Notes: generated from the sequence alone by a model not told the origin. Shown: positions 7,354-16,679, numbered from the stretch's first letter. The stretch: DNA of 64,000 nt from CAVVAL01 sp963742725 (GCA_963742725.1 CAVUMX010000001.1:2232001-2296000), one strand, 5' to 3'. Numbers and translations are program-made.

Positions 7354-9047
7354 ACAACGCAATCCTCGCGGCCGAGGCGGCCACCGGCAGTACGCGGACG
7401 CTCACGATCGTCCTGTTCCTGACGTTCGTCGCGGCCACGCTCGGCATCACCGTGTGGGCGAGCCGCCACACCAAGACCGCCGCCGACTACTACGCCGGCG
7501 GCCGTGGCTTCTCCGGGTTCCAGAACGGTCTCGCCATCGGCGGCGACTACATGTCGGCGGCGAGCTTCCTCGGCATCGCCGGCATCATCGCCCTCTACGG
7601 CTACGACGGCTTCCTGTACTCGATCGGCTTCCTCGTGGCGTGGCTCGTCGCGCTGCTGCTGGTCGCCGAGCTGATGCGGAACTCCGGCAAGTACACGATG
7701 GCCGACGTGCTGTCGTACCGGATGAAGCAGCGCCCGGTCCGTACCGCGGCCGCCGTCTCCACGATCACCGTCTCGATCTTCTACCTGCTCGCCCAGATGG
7801 TCGGCGCCGGCGCGCTCGTCGCGCTGCTGCTCGGCATCAAGGAGGGTCAGACCTTCCTCGGCATGGACGCCAGCCAGGCCAAGATCGCGACGATCGTGTT
7901 CGTCGGCGTGCTGATGATCGTGTACGTCACGGTCGGTGGCATGAAGGGCACCACCTGGGTCCAGATCGTCAAGGCCGGGCTGCTCATGACCGGTGCCGCG
8001 CTCATGACCGTCCTGGTGCTCGCGAAGTTCAACTTCAACATCAGCGACATGCTGGGCGCGGCCGCCACGAAGAGCGGTAAGGGCGCCGAGTTCCTGGAGC
8101 CGGGTCTGCGCTACGGCAAGGACATCCCAGGCGACGCGGGGAAGACGTTGATCAGCAAGCTCGACCTGATCAGCCTCGGCCTCGCGCTCGTCCTCGGCAC
8201 GGCCGGACTGCCGCACATCCTCATCCGCTTCTACACCGTGCCCAACGCCCGGGCCGCGCGTACGTCCGTGAACTGGGCGATCGGCCTCATCGGCAGCTTC
8301 TACCTGATGACGCTGGCGCTGGGCTTCGGTGCGGCGGCGCTGGTCGGCAGCCAGGCGATCATCGCGCAGGACAAGGCGGGCAACACGGCGGCGCCGCAGC
8401 TCGCCGAAGCGCTCGGCCGGGACCTCGGCGGCGACGGCGGCGGCGCGGTGCTGCTCGCGGTCATCGCGGCGGTGGCGTTCGCCACGATCCTCGCCGTGGT
8501 CGCCGGATTGACCCTGGCGTCGAGCTCGTCGCTCGCGCACGACTTCTACGCGAACGTGATCAAGCGCGGCCAGGCGAGCGAGCGGTCCGAGGTGAACGTC
8601 GCGAAGATCTCGGCGTTCGTGATCGGCGGAGTGGCGATCGTGCTGAGCATCTTCGCCCAGCAGCTCAACGTGGCGTTCCTGGTCGCACTCGCGTTCGCGG
8701 TCGCGGCGTCGGCGAACCTGCCGGTGATCCTGCTGTCGCTGTTCTGGCGGCGGTTCAACACCACGGGCGCGGTCGCCGGCATCTACGGCGGTCTCGTGTC
8801 GGCGGTCGTGCTGGTGTTCTTCTCGCCGGTCGTCTCCGGCAAGGTCGACCCGGTGACCGGCGCCAGCCTGTCGCTGTTCCCGGCCGGCACGGACTTCCAC
8901 TGGTTCCCGCTGGAGAACCCGGGCCTCGTCTCGATCCCGCTCGGATTCCTGTGCGCGATCGTCGGGACCCTGCTCAGCAAGGAGACGGACGACCGCAAGT
9001 TCGCAGAGCTGGAGGTGCGCGCCCTCACTGGCGCGGGCGCGCACTGA
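7350..9047 (+). CDS. actP: Cation/acetate symporter (sodium:solute symporter family)
   Basis: The 565-residue protein is a full-length SSS-family symporter with about 13 predicted helices. It shows TAADYYAGGRGFSGFQNGLA near the N-terminus, IGGDYMSAASFLGI in helix 1, and GLPHILIRFYTVPNARAAR mid-protein, all typical of ActP. It imports acetate and similar short carboxylates with Na+ or H+. The upstream DUF485 gene overlaps its start. A strong pair of hairpins directly downstream (9055-9093 and 9120-9164) ends the operon. The acetate assignment is by family; close relatives carry pyruvate or propionate. Confidence 0.92.
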   Translation: MNNAILAAEAATGSTRTLTIVLFLTFVAATLGITVWASRHTKTAADYYAGGRGFSGFQNGLAIGGDYMSAASFLGIAGIIALYGYDGFLYSIGFLVAWLVALLLVAELMRNSGKYTMADVLSYRMKQRPVRTAAAVSTITVSIFYLLAQMVGAGALVALLLGIKEGQTFLGMDASQAKIATIVFVGVLMIVYVTVGGMKGTTWVQIVKAGLLMTGAALMTVLVLAKFNFNISDMLGAAATKSGKGAEFLEPGLRYGKDIPGDAGKTLISKLDLISLGLALVLGTAGLPHILIRFYTVPNARAARTSVNWAIGLIGSFYLMTLALGFGAAALVGSQAIIAQDKAGNTAAPQLAEALGRDLGGDGGGAVLLAVIAAVAFATILAVVAGLTLASSSSLAHDFYANVIKRGQASERSEVNVAKISAFVIGGVAIVLSIFAQQLNVAFLVALAFAVAASANLPVILLSLFWRRFNTTGAVAGIYGGLVSAVVLVFFSPVVSGKVDPVTGASLSLFPAGTDFHWFPLENPGLVSIPLGFLCAIVGTLLSKETDDRKFAELEVRALTGAGAH

Positions 9048-9054
9048 CCTCGCT

Positions 9055-9093
9055 GCGACCGGGTCACACTTCCTGAGGGCGTGACCCGGTCGC
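9055..9093 (+). terminator. Hairpin terminator of the actP operon
   Basis: GCGACCGGGTCAC (9055-9067) pairs exactly with GTGACCCGGTCGC (9081-9093) around a 13-nt loop, 8 bp after the actP stop. There is no T-tract, as is usual in actinobacteria. Confidence 0.8.
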
Positions 9094-9119
9094 GGCACCT
9101 GCGGGTGCCTCACAGATTG

Positions 9120-9164
9120 CCGACGCCGACGGGTGGGCTGCGAACCCCCGTCGGCGTCGGTTTT
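9120..9164 (+). terminator. Second, canonical terminator after actP
   Basis: CCGACGCCGACGGG (9120-9133) pairs with CCCGTCGGCGTCGG (9147-9160) and is followed by TTTT. This is a textbook Rho-independent terminator and backs up the one at 9055. Confidence 0.85.
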
Positions 9165-9218
9165 CACTGTCCGTTGCCCGTGCCCGTAAGCTGGCGGGCG
9201 GCGCGGTTCTCGGCAGAA

Positions 9219-10202
9219 ATGGTTGTTGCAATGACGCAGCGGTACGGCGAAGGTCATCGGATCCTGGTCACTGGCGGCGCGGGATTCGTGGGATCCCACC
9301 TGTGCGACGAACTGCTGGCGCGCGGCGCCGAGGTGGTCGCGGTGGACAACTTCGTCACGGGTGCCGCCCAGAACGTGGCGCACCTGGCCGACGAGCCCCG
9401 GTTCACCCTGGTCGAGGCCGACGTGAGCGCCGGCCTCCCGGTCGAGGGCCGCTTCGACGCCATCCTGCACTTCGCCTCGCCGGCGTCGCCGCCCGTGTAC
9501 CAGCAGTACGCGGTGGAGACGCTGAAGGTCGGTTCCTACGGGACGATCAACTGCCTGGAGCTGGCGAAGGAGCAGGGCGCCCGGTTCCTGCTGGCGTCCA
9601 CGTCCGAGTGCTACGGGGACCCGCTGGTGCACCCGCAGCCCGAGTCGTACTGGGGCAACGTCAACCCGATCGGCCCCCGCTCGATGTACGACGAGGCCAA
9701 GCGGTTCGCCGAGGCGGCCACGTCGACGTTCCGCACGTTCCACGGGGTCGACACGGCGATCGTCCGGATCTTCAACACGTACGGCCCGCGGATGAACGTG
9801 GCCGACGGCCGCGCGATCCCGAACTTCACCGCCCAGGCGCTGCGCGGCGAGCCGATCACCGTCCACGGCGACGGCAGCCAGACCCGTTCGATCTGCTACG
9901 TCAGCGACCTGGTCGCCGGCATCCTGGCGCTGCTCGACAGCGGCGAAGCCGGGCCGGTGAACGTCGGGACGACCGACGAACTGTCGATGGCCGAGCTGGC
10001 GACGCTGGTGGTCAAGCTCACAGGTTCGTCGTCGTCGATCGTCTACACCGAGCGCCCGCCGGACGACCCGGAGGTGCGCCGCCCGGATCTCACGCTCGCT
10101 CGGGAACTGCTCGGCTACGCACCGTCAGTGAGTTCCGAAGACGGCCTGCGCCGCACGATCGAATATTTCGCCGGCCAGCTCGGTATCTCGACAGCTTCCT
10201 GA
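9219..10202 (+). CDS. NAD-dependent epimerase/dehydratase, UDP-glucuronate decarboxylase-like
   Basis: From the ATG at 9219 the protein has 327 residues (MTQRYGEGHRI at 9231 is an alternative start). The Rossmann motif GGAGFVGSH lies near residue 20, ASTSECYGDP gives the catalytic Ser/Thr region, and SMYDEAKRFAEA carries the YxxxK catalytic pair. These mark an extended short-chain dehydrogenase acting on a nucleotide-sugar. GPRSMYDEAKR is close to the UDP-xylose synthase pattern, so UDP-glucuronate decarboxylase is the best guess; a 4,6-dehydratase or 4-epimerase remains possible. Two LCP ligases follow, consistent with supplying sugar for cell-wall glycopolymers. It is separated from them by a hairpin. 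Confidence 0.85.
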   Translation: MVVAMTQRYGEGHRILVTGGAGFVGSHLCDELLARGAEVVAVDNFVTGAAQNVAHLADEPRFTLVEADVSAGLPVEGRFDAILHFASPASPPVYQQYAVETLKVGSYGTINCLELAKEQGARFLLASTSECYGDPLVHPQPESYWGNVNPIGPRSMYDEAKRFAEAATSTFRTFHGVDTAIVRIFNTYGPRMNVADGRAIPNFTAQALRGEPITVHGDGSQTRSICYVSDLVAGILALLDSGEAGPVNVGTTDELSMAELATLVVKLTGSSSSIVYTERPPDDPEVRRPDLTLARELLGYAPSVSSEDGLRRTIEYFAGQLGISTAS

Positions 10203-10221
10203 CGCATCTGATTGCCGTAAC

Positions 10222-10260
10222 GCGCGGCGTGACCTGGTAACACACCGGTCACGGCCGCGC
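10222..10260 (+). terminator. Hairpin terminator after the SDR gene
   Basis: GCGCGGCGTGACC (10222-10234) pairs with GGTCACGGCCGCGC (10247-10260) with one bulged G. It lies 20 bp after the stop codon and has no T-tract. Confidence 0.65.
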
Positions 10261-10376
10261 TGCGTAGCGCGTCGGCTACCCGTCGTCGTTGTTGTTCGTG
10301 GTTACCCTTGGTTGGTACCCCCGCGACGGCGTCGAGTTCGGGAGCCGTCGCGGTCACCGACGGCAGGAGACTCGCA

Positions 10377-11456
10377 GTGCCCACGACCACCACTCGACGG
10401 CCGCAGTCCGGCGGGAACGTCTACGCCGGTCGTAAGGTCCGCCCGCGCTGGGGCCGCATCCTGCTCGTCGTAGGAGCCTTCCTCGGTCTGATCGGCCTGT
10501 TCGCCGGCGGCTACGGGCTCTACTACGTGAACGCGCTCGACGACAAGGTCAAGCGCTCCGACCCGTTCTCCGCGATCACGGGCGGCCGCCCGGCCAAGGT
10601 GGTCCCCGGCGCGATGAACATCCTGATCCTCGGCTCGGACTCGCGGGACGGCACCGCGTACAACCCGAAGGACAAGAGCAGCAGCAAGGCGTCGGTCGCG
10701 GGCGAGCGCGCCGACACGATCATGCTCATGCACGTCCCGAAGGACCAGAAGAACGCCTACCTGATCTCGATCCCCCGGGACACCTACGTGTTCGTGCCGA
10801 AGCACAAGGAGTTCGGCGGCTACCGGGCGAAGATCAACGCCGCCTACGCGTGGGGCGGCGAGACGCTGACCGTCCGGACCGTCGAGGGCTTCACCGGCGT
10901 CAAGATCGACCACGTCGCCAAGATCGACTTCAACGGCTTCCAGCGGATGACGGACGCCCTCGGCGGTGTCACCGTCAACGTCGACAAGACCGTGTTCGAC
11001 CCGCGCTCGAAGCGCACGTTCAAGCAGGGCCCGAACGAGCTGGACGGCGCCGCCGCCCTGGATTACGTCCGGCAGCGGTACAACCTCCCGCGCGGCGACT
11101 TCGACCGCGTCCAGCGCCAGCAGATCTTCATGCGCGCGCTGATGCAGAAGGCCACGGACACCGGAACCCTGACGAACCCCGTCAAGATGAAGCGGTTCCT
11201 GGACGCCACCGCCGACTCCGTCCAGGTCGACAAGGAGTTCTCGATCAAGGACATGGCGCTGCAGTTCCGCAAGCTGCGCCCGGCAGACCTGTCGTTCATC
11301 ACCACGCCGAACCTGGGCAGCGCGAGCCGTGACGGTCAGAGCGTCGTCGTCGCTGACAAGGAGAAGGCCTCGGCCCTGTTCGAGGCGGTCACGAGCGACA
11401 AGGTCGCCGCGTGGCTCGCCGCGAATCCCCCGAACAACCCGACGACAGGGCGCTGA
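10377..11456 (+). CDS. LytR-CpsA-Psr (LCP) family cell-wall glycopolymer ligase
   Basis: The GTG at 10377, preceded by AGGAGA at proper spacing, gives 359 residues; the reading frame is open further upstream. A basic cytoplasmic tail (1-25) precedes one transmembrane helix (about 27-50, WGRILLVVGAFLGLIGLFAG). The extracellular LCP domain follows, with LILGSDSRDG, ADTIMLMHV, SIPRDTYVFV, KINAAYAWGG and YVRQRYNLPRGDFDR, including the pyrophosphate-binding Arg/Asp residues. LCP enzymes transfer undecaprenyl-linked glycopolymers (arabinogalactan- or teichoic-acid-like) to peptidoglycan. A second paralogue follows 120 bp downstream. The substrate cannot be read from sequence. Confidence 0.92.
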   Translation: MPTTTTRRPQSGGNVYAGRKVRPRWGRILLVVGAFLGLIGLFAGGYGLYYVNALDDKVKRSDPFSAITGGRPAKVVPGAMNILILGSDSRDGTAYNPKDKSSSKASVAGERADTIMLMHVPKDQKNAYLISIPRDTYVFVPKHKEFGGYRAKINAAYAWGGETLTVRTVEGFTGVKIDHVAKIDFNGFQRMTDALGGVTVNVDKTVFDPRSKRTFKQGPNELDGAAALDYVRQRYNLPRGDFDRVQRQQIFMRALMQKATDTGTLTNPVKMKRFLDATADSVQVDKEFSIKDMALQFRKLRPADLSFITTPNLGSASRDGQSVVVADKEKASALFEAVTSDKVAAWLAANPPNNPTTGR

Positions 11457-11576
11457 AAAAGGTAGGCATTGGAGCACTTAGCGTTAAAAGTTCGGTCCGG
11501 TGCACCACGACACGCCGCCGTACGGCTATCGTTGCGTCCGTTCTTCGTCCAGACGTGTGCCGAGGTGTGAGAACTG

Positions 11577-12698
11577 GTGGGTAGGCACCGCAACGGCCCG
11601 ATGGAGCACGACGACTTCGTGACCGAGGGCCGGTACAAGCCCCAGAAGATCGAGTTGCGTCACCGGCGCGCACCGAAAGCTCCACTGTGGGCACGGCTCT
11701 GCGTGGCTTTCGGTGTCATCGTGCTGCTCACGTCCGGGAGCGTGTACGCGGGGGCCCTCCTCCTGACGTCCCGGTACGAGAGCACGATCCAGCGCGCCGA
11801 TCTGCTGGGCAACGCCAGCTCCAAGAAGCGCGGCGCCGTCAAGGGTCCGCTGAACATCCTCGTCATCGGCTCGGACAGCCGGGCGGACGAGAAGTACGAC
11901 CCGTCGGACCCGAGCAGTTCCGGCAGCGCCGTCCAAGGCGAGCGGTCCGACACGATCATGCTCATGCACATTCCGGCCACGCTGGACCGCGGCTTCGCGA
12001 TCTCCATCCCGCGCGACGCGTACGTGAACGTGCCGCCGGTGGAGGGCCGGTGGCCGGGCGGCAAGGACAAGATCAACGCGGCGATGATGCACGGCGGGGC
12101 GCCGCACCTCGTCAGGACGGTGCAGCAGTTCACGGGTCTCACGATCGACCACGTCGTCCTCGTCGACTTCTCCGGCCTGCGCGAGATCACCGACGCGGTC
12201 GGTGGCGTCGACGTCTACGTCGACAAGCAGACCGTCGACCCGTACCGGCCGAGCCGGGTGTTCAAGAAGGGCCTGAACCACCTCGACGGCGAGACGGCCG
12301 AGGCGTACGTGCGGCAGCGCAAGAACCTGCCCGGCGGCGACTACGACCGGATGAAGCGCCAACAGCAGTACCTGCACGCGCTACTGACGAAGGTCACCGA
12401 CGCGGGCGTCCTGACCGACGTCGGCAAGATGGACGATCTGCTGCTCGCCGTCACGGGCTCGATCGTGGTCGACGAGGGCATGGCGGTCCAGGACCTCGCC
12501 TTCGCGCTGCGACGGATCCGTCCCGGCGATGTCACGTTCATGACGATCCCGATGGTCGGGGGCCAGAAGATCAACGGGATCTGGTTCGAGATGATCGACG
12601 AGGCGCGCGACCGAGAACTGTTCGCCGCGGTCAAGTCCGGCACGATGGACGCCTACCTGCTGGCGAATCCGCCGAACGACGTTACGCACGGCTCCTGA
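11577..12698 (+). CDS. LytR-CpsA-Psr (LCP) family cell-wall glycopolymer ligase
   Basis: This is the second LCP paralogue: 373 residues from GTG 11577, or 365 from ATG 11601. The cytoplasmic tail reaches about residue 45 and one helix (about 46-68) follows. The LCP domain has ILVIGSDSRADEKYDP, RSDTIMLMHIP, SIPRDAYVNV, KINAAMMHGG, DHVVLVDFSGL and YVRQRKNLPGGDYDR. The catalytic-type Asp and Arg residues are all present. Tandem non-identical LCP genes are common in actinobacteria and may serve different polymers or act redundantly. The 120-bp gap before it probably holds a promoter, so it need not be in an operon with the first. Confidence 0.92.
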   Translation: MGRHRNGPMEHDDFVTEGRYKPQKIELRHRRAPKAPLWARLCVAFGVIVLLTSGSVYAGALLLTSRYESTIQRADLLGNASSKKRGAVKGPLNILVIGSDSRADEKYDPSDPSSSGSAVQGERSDTIMLMHIPATLDRGFAISIPRDAYVNVPPVEGRWPGGKDKINAAMMHGGAPHLVRTVQQFTGLTIDHVVLVDFSGLREITDAVGGVDVYVDKQTVDPYRPSRVFKKGLNHLDGETAEAYVRQRKNLPGGDYDRMKRQQQYLHALLTKVTDAGVLTDVGKMDDLLLAVTGSIVVDEGMAVQDLAFALRRIRPGDVTFMTIPMVGGQKINGIWFEMIDEARDRELFAAVKSGTMDAYLLANPPNDVTHGS

Positions 12699-12718
12699 CG
12701 CTCGGGCATCATTGCCGC

Positions 12719-13057
12719 ATGATGCCGCACCAGGTACCCAGCATCTCGGTCGCCGAGATCCCCGCCGACGCTTTCATCGTGGACGTCCGTGAGGACGATG
12801 AGTGGGCTGCCGGTCACGCACCGGATGCTCGGCACATCCCGATGAGCGACCTGCCCGCCAGAATGGACGAAATCCCTACGGAGGGTGACGTCGTGGTGGC
12901 CTGCCGGGTGGGTAGCCGCTCGGCTCAGGTAACCGCATATCTGCTGGCCCAGGGGTGGGACAACGTAGTCAATCTGGACGGCGGCATGCTCCATTGGGCA
13001 GGGGCGGGCCGGCCGCTGGCCGGTGGCGAGCACGGCAACGGGCCCACCGTCATCTGA
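12719..13057 (+). CDS. Rhodanese-domain sulfurtransferase
   Basis: The 112-residue single-domain protein starts at ATG 12719 (or the next codon). It contains IVDVREDDEWAAGHAPDARH, the substrate-side signature, and the active-site loop CRVGSRSA with the persulfide-forming Cys at about residue 62. GWDNVVNLDGGMLHWAGAG ends the domain. Single-domain rhodaneses move sulfane sulfur or detoxify cyanide in the cytosol; the physiological partner is unknown. It sits 21 bp after the second LCP gene but has no functional tie to it. Confidence 0.92.
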   Translation: MMPHQVPSISVAEIPADAFIVDVREDDEWAAGHAPDARHIPMSDLPARMDEIPTEGDVVVACRVGSRSAQVTAYLLAQGWDNVVNLDGGMLHWAGAGRPLAGGEHGNGPTVI

Positions 13058-13400
13058 CGCCCGACCTGCGCAGATCACGGGCGAACCGGGCGACTCGTGG
13101 CGGAATCGCCCGGATCTGGTCTCGGTTTGGGCGAAGGCTTGCCTTCGTCGGGTGTTTCTCCACTACCCTCGCCAACGACGCGGCGATCCGGTGTCTGGTC
13201 CGGCGGTCCGGGGCGCCTCGTGGCGGCTGGCGACGCGCACGATGATCACAGACGGTTATCAACCGCATCGTGTGTAGCAGCCGTTGGCGGCGCTCGTCGT
13301 CGGCCTGTGCCCGTTCCGGCGGGGTGAGTGGGACACGGCCGACGTCGCGCCGCCCCGTAAGATTCGGGTCCCGTCCAGGTTCGCCAGCTACCGTGTTCCG
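13058..13400. other. Intergenic region before the GDPD gene
   Basis: In these 343 bases no convincing gene is seen; overlapping open frames have atypical composition. A short hairpin GCGAAGGC/GCCTTCGT lies near 13131-13148 and an inverted pair CACGATG/CATCGTG spans about 13237-13273. The latter could be an operator for the GDPD gene. No clear ribosome site precedes the GTG at 13401, so that gene may be leaderless or begin earlier. Confidence 0.4.
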
Positions 13401-14240
13401 GTGCGCCATGATGGACCTCTCGTCGTCGCCCACCGTGGCGCCTCCCACGTAGTCGCAGAGCACACGCTCGCCGCCTACGAACAGGCGATTCACGATGGAT
13501 CCGACGCTCTCGAATGTGATGTGCGGCTGACGCGCGACGGCCACCTCGTATGCGTCCACGACCGCCGCCTGGAACGGACCTCCAACGGCCGCGGCCTGGT
13601 GAGCGAACGTGTCCTCTCCGACCTGCACTCGCTCGACTTCGGTTCGTGGAAGGACGAACTGCCGGACAGCGCCGACCAGTTCGTCGTCGAGCGGGAGTAC
13701 TACCTCGACGCGGATCGGCATGACGCGCAGCGACGCGTCCTCACGTTCGACCGTCTCCTCGAACTCGTCCTGGACTGCGGCCGTCCGGTCAGCCTGCTCG
13801 TCGAGACCAAACATCCCACCCGCTACTCCGGACTGGTCGAGCAGAAGCTCGTCGCGTCCCTGCGCCGGTTCGGGCTGGCCGAACCCGCCGACGCGGCCGA
13901 GTCCACGGTCACGATGATGTCGTTCTCGCAGCTCGCCGTCCGGCGCGTGCGCAACCTCGCGCCGAAGCTGCCGACCGTCCTGCTGTTCGAGAGCATGAGC
14001 GTGCTCTACCGGGACGGTTCGCTGCCGTTCGGCGCCAGCATCGCCGGCCCCGGCCTCCACCTGCTCCGCGCCAACCCTGGCTACGTCAAACGCGTCCACG
14101 ACAACGGCAACCGGGTGTACGTGTGGACCGTCGACGAGCCGGACGACGTCGAGTTCGTGCTGGGTCTCGGCGTGGACGCCGTGATCAGCAACCGGCCGGC
14201 GCAGGTGCTGGCGAGGCTGGGGCGCTCGGCGGGCACGTGA
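13401..14240 (+). CDS. Glycerophosphodiester phosphodiesterase
   Basis: From GTG 13401 the 279-residue protein begins directly with the GDPD fold: LVVAHRGASHVVAEHTLAAY (catalytic His, Glu), ALECDVRLTRDGHLVCVHD (metal Glu/Asp and second His), LERTSNGRG. Later FDRLLELVLDCG, LLVETKHP and VYVWTVDEPDDV are also family typical. It hydrolyses glycerophosphodiesters to glycerol-3-phosphate and an alcohol, recycling phospholipid head groups. The frame stays open upstream to 13284, but that stretch has no homology-like features, so the shorter start is preferred. No signal peptide is visible, so it is probably cytosolic. Confidence 0.9.
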   Translation: MRHDGPLVVAHRGASHVVAEHTLAAYEQAIHDGSDALECDVRLTRDGHLVCVHDRRLERTSNGRGLVSERVLSDLHSLDFGSWKDELPDSADQFVVEREYYLDADRHDAQRRVLTFDRLLELVLDCGRPVSLLVETKHPTRYSGLVEQKLVASLRRFGLAEPADAAESTVTMMSFSQLAVRRVRNLAPKLPTVLLFESMSVLYRDGSLPFGASIAGPGLHLLRANPGYVKRVHDNGNRVYVWTVDEPDDVEFVLGLGVDAVISNRPAQVLARLGRSAGT

Positions 14241-14271
14241 CGGCGGGTCCGCCGTAGGCCAGACTGCACGG

Positions 14272-15807
14272 ATGGCGGTCCCCGAGTTCGATTCGGTCGA
14301 CGTGTTCAACACACTGACCGACATCTCCGAGGACATCGGCCGGGGCGCGTCCCCGCGGCAGATCCTCGTCCGGACGTTAGCCACCGCGCAGGCCGTGACC
14401 GGCGCCGACGCGGCCTGCTTCGTCACGGTCGAGCCGGACGCGGCGCGGGTCGTCGGCACCACCGACAGCGCCGCCTGGCTCGACGGCCGCTACTTCCCGT
14501 TTCCCGGGTCCGAGCTGGCCACCCTGCTCGCAGGTCCCGAGCGGTCGCGCATGTTCGACCCGGACACGCCCATGCCCTGGGACCTGTCCGGCCACGGGAT
14601 GCGCCGCGTGGCCCTCGCCCGCGTCACCGGCGTCCGTACGCTCGGCGCGCTCGCCGTCTTCTTCGCCGACCCGGACGCCACGCTCGACGGTGCCCCCCGC
14701 GCGGTCTTCGAGTACCTGGCCGCCGCGACCGGCTCGCTGGCGTGGATGCGTCCGGACACCGTCCCGCACCAGTTCGGGATCGTCGCGACCGCCATCCCCG
14801 ACGGCGTGGCCGTCCTCGACCGGGACAGCGTCGTGCAGTCGTGGAACCCGGCCGCGCACCAGCTCACGGGCCTGAGCGCGGTGCGGGCGATCGGCCAGCC
14901 GCTGCCGTTCCCCCTGCCGCTGCCCGGCCAACCACTACAAACCCAACTCGTCACCGGACGGTGGGTCGAAGTGCGCAGCTCGACGCTGGGCACGCAGGAG
15001 GCGCGCGTCGTGACGTTCCGCGACGTCACCGCGCCACGGATGGAGGACGAGGGCCGTGACCTCTTCCTCGCCACGACCAGCCATGAACTCCGCACGCCGT
15101 TGACCGTCGTCAAGGGCTACGCCGACACGCTCGCCAACCACTGGGAGGACCTGGACGACGAGTCCCGCCGCACCTCGATCGACGCCATCCGCGACCGCAC
15201 CGTCCAGCTCGCCGAGCTCGTCGACCGGCTACTGCTCGCGAACCGGTCCGAGTCCGGTGCCGTCGCGATGGAACGGGCACCGTTCGACCTGCGGTCCGCG
15301 CTGGCCGACGCGGTCGACACGAGCCGGGACCCGCATCCGCGCCTCGACTTACCGGAGCACCTCCCCTGGGCTCTTGGCGACCGCGCGAGCATCGCCACGA
15401 TCGTGAACGAGCTGCTGACGAACGCCGTCAAGTACTCGCCCGTCGGCGGGGACGTCACGCTGACCGCCGGCTCCGACGCGTCGTCCGTCTACTTCCAGGT
15501 CTCCGACCGAGGCATCGGCGTCGCGCCCGAACACCTCGACGCCGTCTTCGACCGGTTCTGGCAGGCGGACCGAGGTGACCAGCGGAAATTCGGTGGCGTG
15601 GGCCTCGGCCTCTACATCATCCGGAGGCTGCTCGACCGGCAGGGCGGCTGGGTCACCCTGCGGTCACGGCCCGACGGCGGAACCGTCGTCGAAGTCCGCC
15701 TTCCCCGCGTGCACAGTTCGCTCGACGAGCGCGGGCCGCGCACGCCAGCCCGGACCGAATACGCTCGGTCCGGACAGCCAGTCGCCAGTCGAGGAGAGAA
15801 CGAGTGA
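14272..15807 (+). CDS. Sensor histidine kinase (GAF-PAS-HisKA-HATPase)
   Basis: The 511-residue protein has no transmembrane segment. A GAF-like domain spans about 10-160 and a PAS domain about 165-255 (GIVATAIPDGVAVLDRDSVV). The H-box TSHELRTPLTVVKGY carries the phosphoacceptor His near residue 272. The ATPase part shows the N-box NELLTNAVKYSP, DRGIGVAPEHLDAVFDRF and GGVGLGLYII. It is a soluble two-component kinase, probably sensing a small ligand or redox state. No response regulator is adjacent, so it is an orphan. Its TGA overlaps the start of the DUF5926 gene (GTGA, 15804-15807). Confidence 0.9.
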   Translation: MAVPEFDSVDVFNTLTDISEDIGRGASPRQILVRTLATAQAVTGADAACFVTVEPDAARVVGTTDSAAWLDGRYFPFPGSELATLLAGPERSRMFDPDTPMPWDLSGHGMRRVALARVTGVRTLGALAVFFADPDATLDGAPRAVFEYLAAATGSLAWMRPDTVPHQFGIVATAIPDGVAVLDRDSVVQSWNPAAHQLTGLSAVRAIGQPLPFPLPLPGQPLQTQLVTGRWVEVRSSTLGTQEARVVTFRDVTAPRMEDEGRDLFLATTSHELRTPLTVVKGYADTLANHWEDLDDESRRTSIDAIRDRTVQLAELVDRLLLANRSESGAVAMERAPFDLRSALADAVDTSRDPHPRLDLPEHLPWALGDRASIATIVNELLTNAVKYSPVGGDVTLTAGSDASSVYFQVSDRGIGVAPEHLDAVFDRFWQADRGDQRKFGGVGLGLYIIRRLLDRQGGWVTLRSRPDGGTVVEVRLPRVHSSLDERGPRTPARTEYARSGQPVASRGENE

Positions 15808-16679
15808 CCAAGCGCAAGGGGCGCCGCGTCGAGGCCCGTCGGGAACGCCCGAAGAAGGTCCGGGACGTCTTCGTCGGACGGCCGTTCGAAGGCCTCGTGA
15901 ACGAGACCGAATGGGTGGCGCTGCGCGAGCTGGTACCAGCGGCCACGGCCCCGCTCCGGCTGGCCGACCCCGCGCACGCCGACCGTGAGGTGATCCTCGC
16001 GACCGTCCTGCCGATGGCGTGGCCCGGTCTCGTCAAGGACGACGGGCGCATCCTGATCGGCGTCCAGGCCGAGGCGCGGTCCGGCGACCTGAGCCGCGAC
16101 CTGGCCGCCGTCCTGGAGCAGGCGTTGCAGACCGATCCCGGCTCGTTCGTCGCGGCCAGCGAGCTGCCCGGCCCGGGTCCGCGCCTGCAGGACATGCTCG
16201 CCGACGGCGGCGCGCTCGACGCCACCCTGCACGAGACGTTCGGGTTCTGGCTCGACGACAACGAGCCGGAAGATCCCGAGGTGGCCGCCAGCCTCGAGCG
16301 CGCCAACGGGTCGATCCTGCCGACCGCGAGGCTCAGTGCCGCCACGTCCGCGTTCTGGTGCCGGGTCGCCGAGCGGGCGCACGTCCGCTGGGTCCTGCCC
16401 GAGGACGAGGACACCGCCCTCAACGCGCTCGCCCGCCTGCACGCCGCCGGCGAACTGACGCTCGGCGAAGGCACCAAGTACGCCGGGGCCTTCCGGGCGC
16501 ACGGCCTGCTGGCTCCCGTCTGGGACCTGCCGCGCGACCCCGAGCCCGCGGCCTGGGAGGACGCGGTCGCCGGCATGGCGAAGCGGTACGCCGAAGCGGT
16601 GGGTGACACGAGCGCGCTGACGACCGAACAGCGCCGCTCGCGCGACGGCCTCCGCGGCCGGCAGCTCACCCTGCGCTGA
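15804..16679 (+). CDS. DUF5926 family protein
   Basis: The 291-residue protein matches the actinobacteria-specific DUF5926 family. It has a strongly basic start (MTKRKGRRVEARRERPKKV), then RDVFVGRPFEGLVNETEWVA and LPMAWPGLVKDDGRILIGVQ. It is predicted soluble and mixed alpha/beta. Function is unknown; the basic N-terminus hints at nucleic-acid or ribosome contact, which is only inference. It starts at GTG 15804 within the stop of the histidine-kinase gene, so both are translated from one message. A hairpin terminator follows at 16684. Confidence 0.85.
   Translation: MTKRKGRRVEARRERPKKVRDVFVGRPFEGLVNETEWVALRELVPAATAPLRLADPAHADREVILATVLPMAWPGLVKDDGRILIGVQAEARSGDLSRDLAAVLEQALQTDPGSFVAASELPGPGPRLQDMLADGGALDATLHETFGFWLDDNEPEDPEVAASLERANGSILPTARLSAATSAFWCRVAERAHVRWVLPEDEDTALNALARLHAAGELTLGEGTKYAGAFRAHGLLAPVWDLPRDPEPAAWEDAVAGMAKRYAEAVGDTSALTTEQRRSRDGLRGRQLTLR

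Noticed and set aside
9081..9218. Longer start of the SDR gene
   Set aside because: The first 46 codons run through the actP terminators; the ATG at 9219 or 9231 matches family length.
7176..9866. 896-residue minus-strand ORF opposite actP
   Set aside because: It is a frame shadow of the high-GC actP and SDR genes; its composition is Arg/Asp/Glu-rich with no domain.
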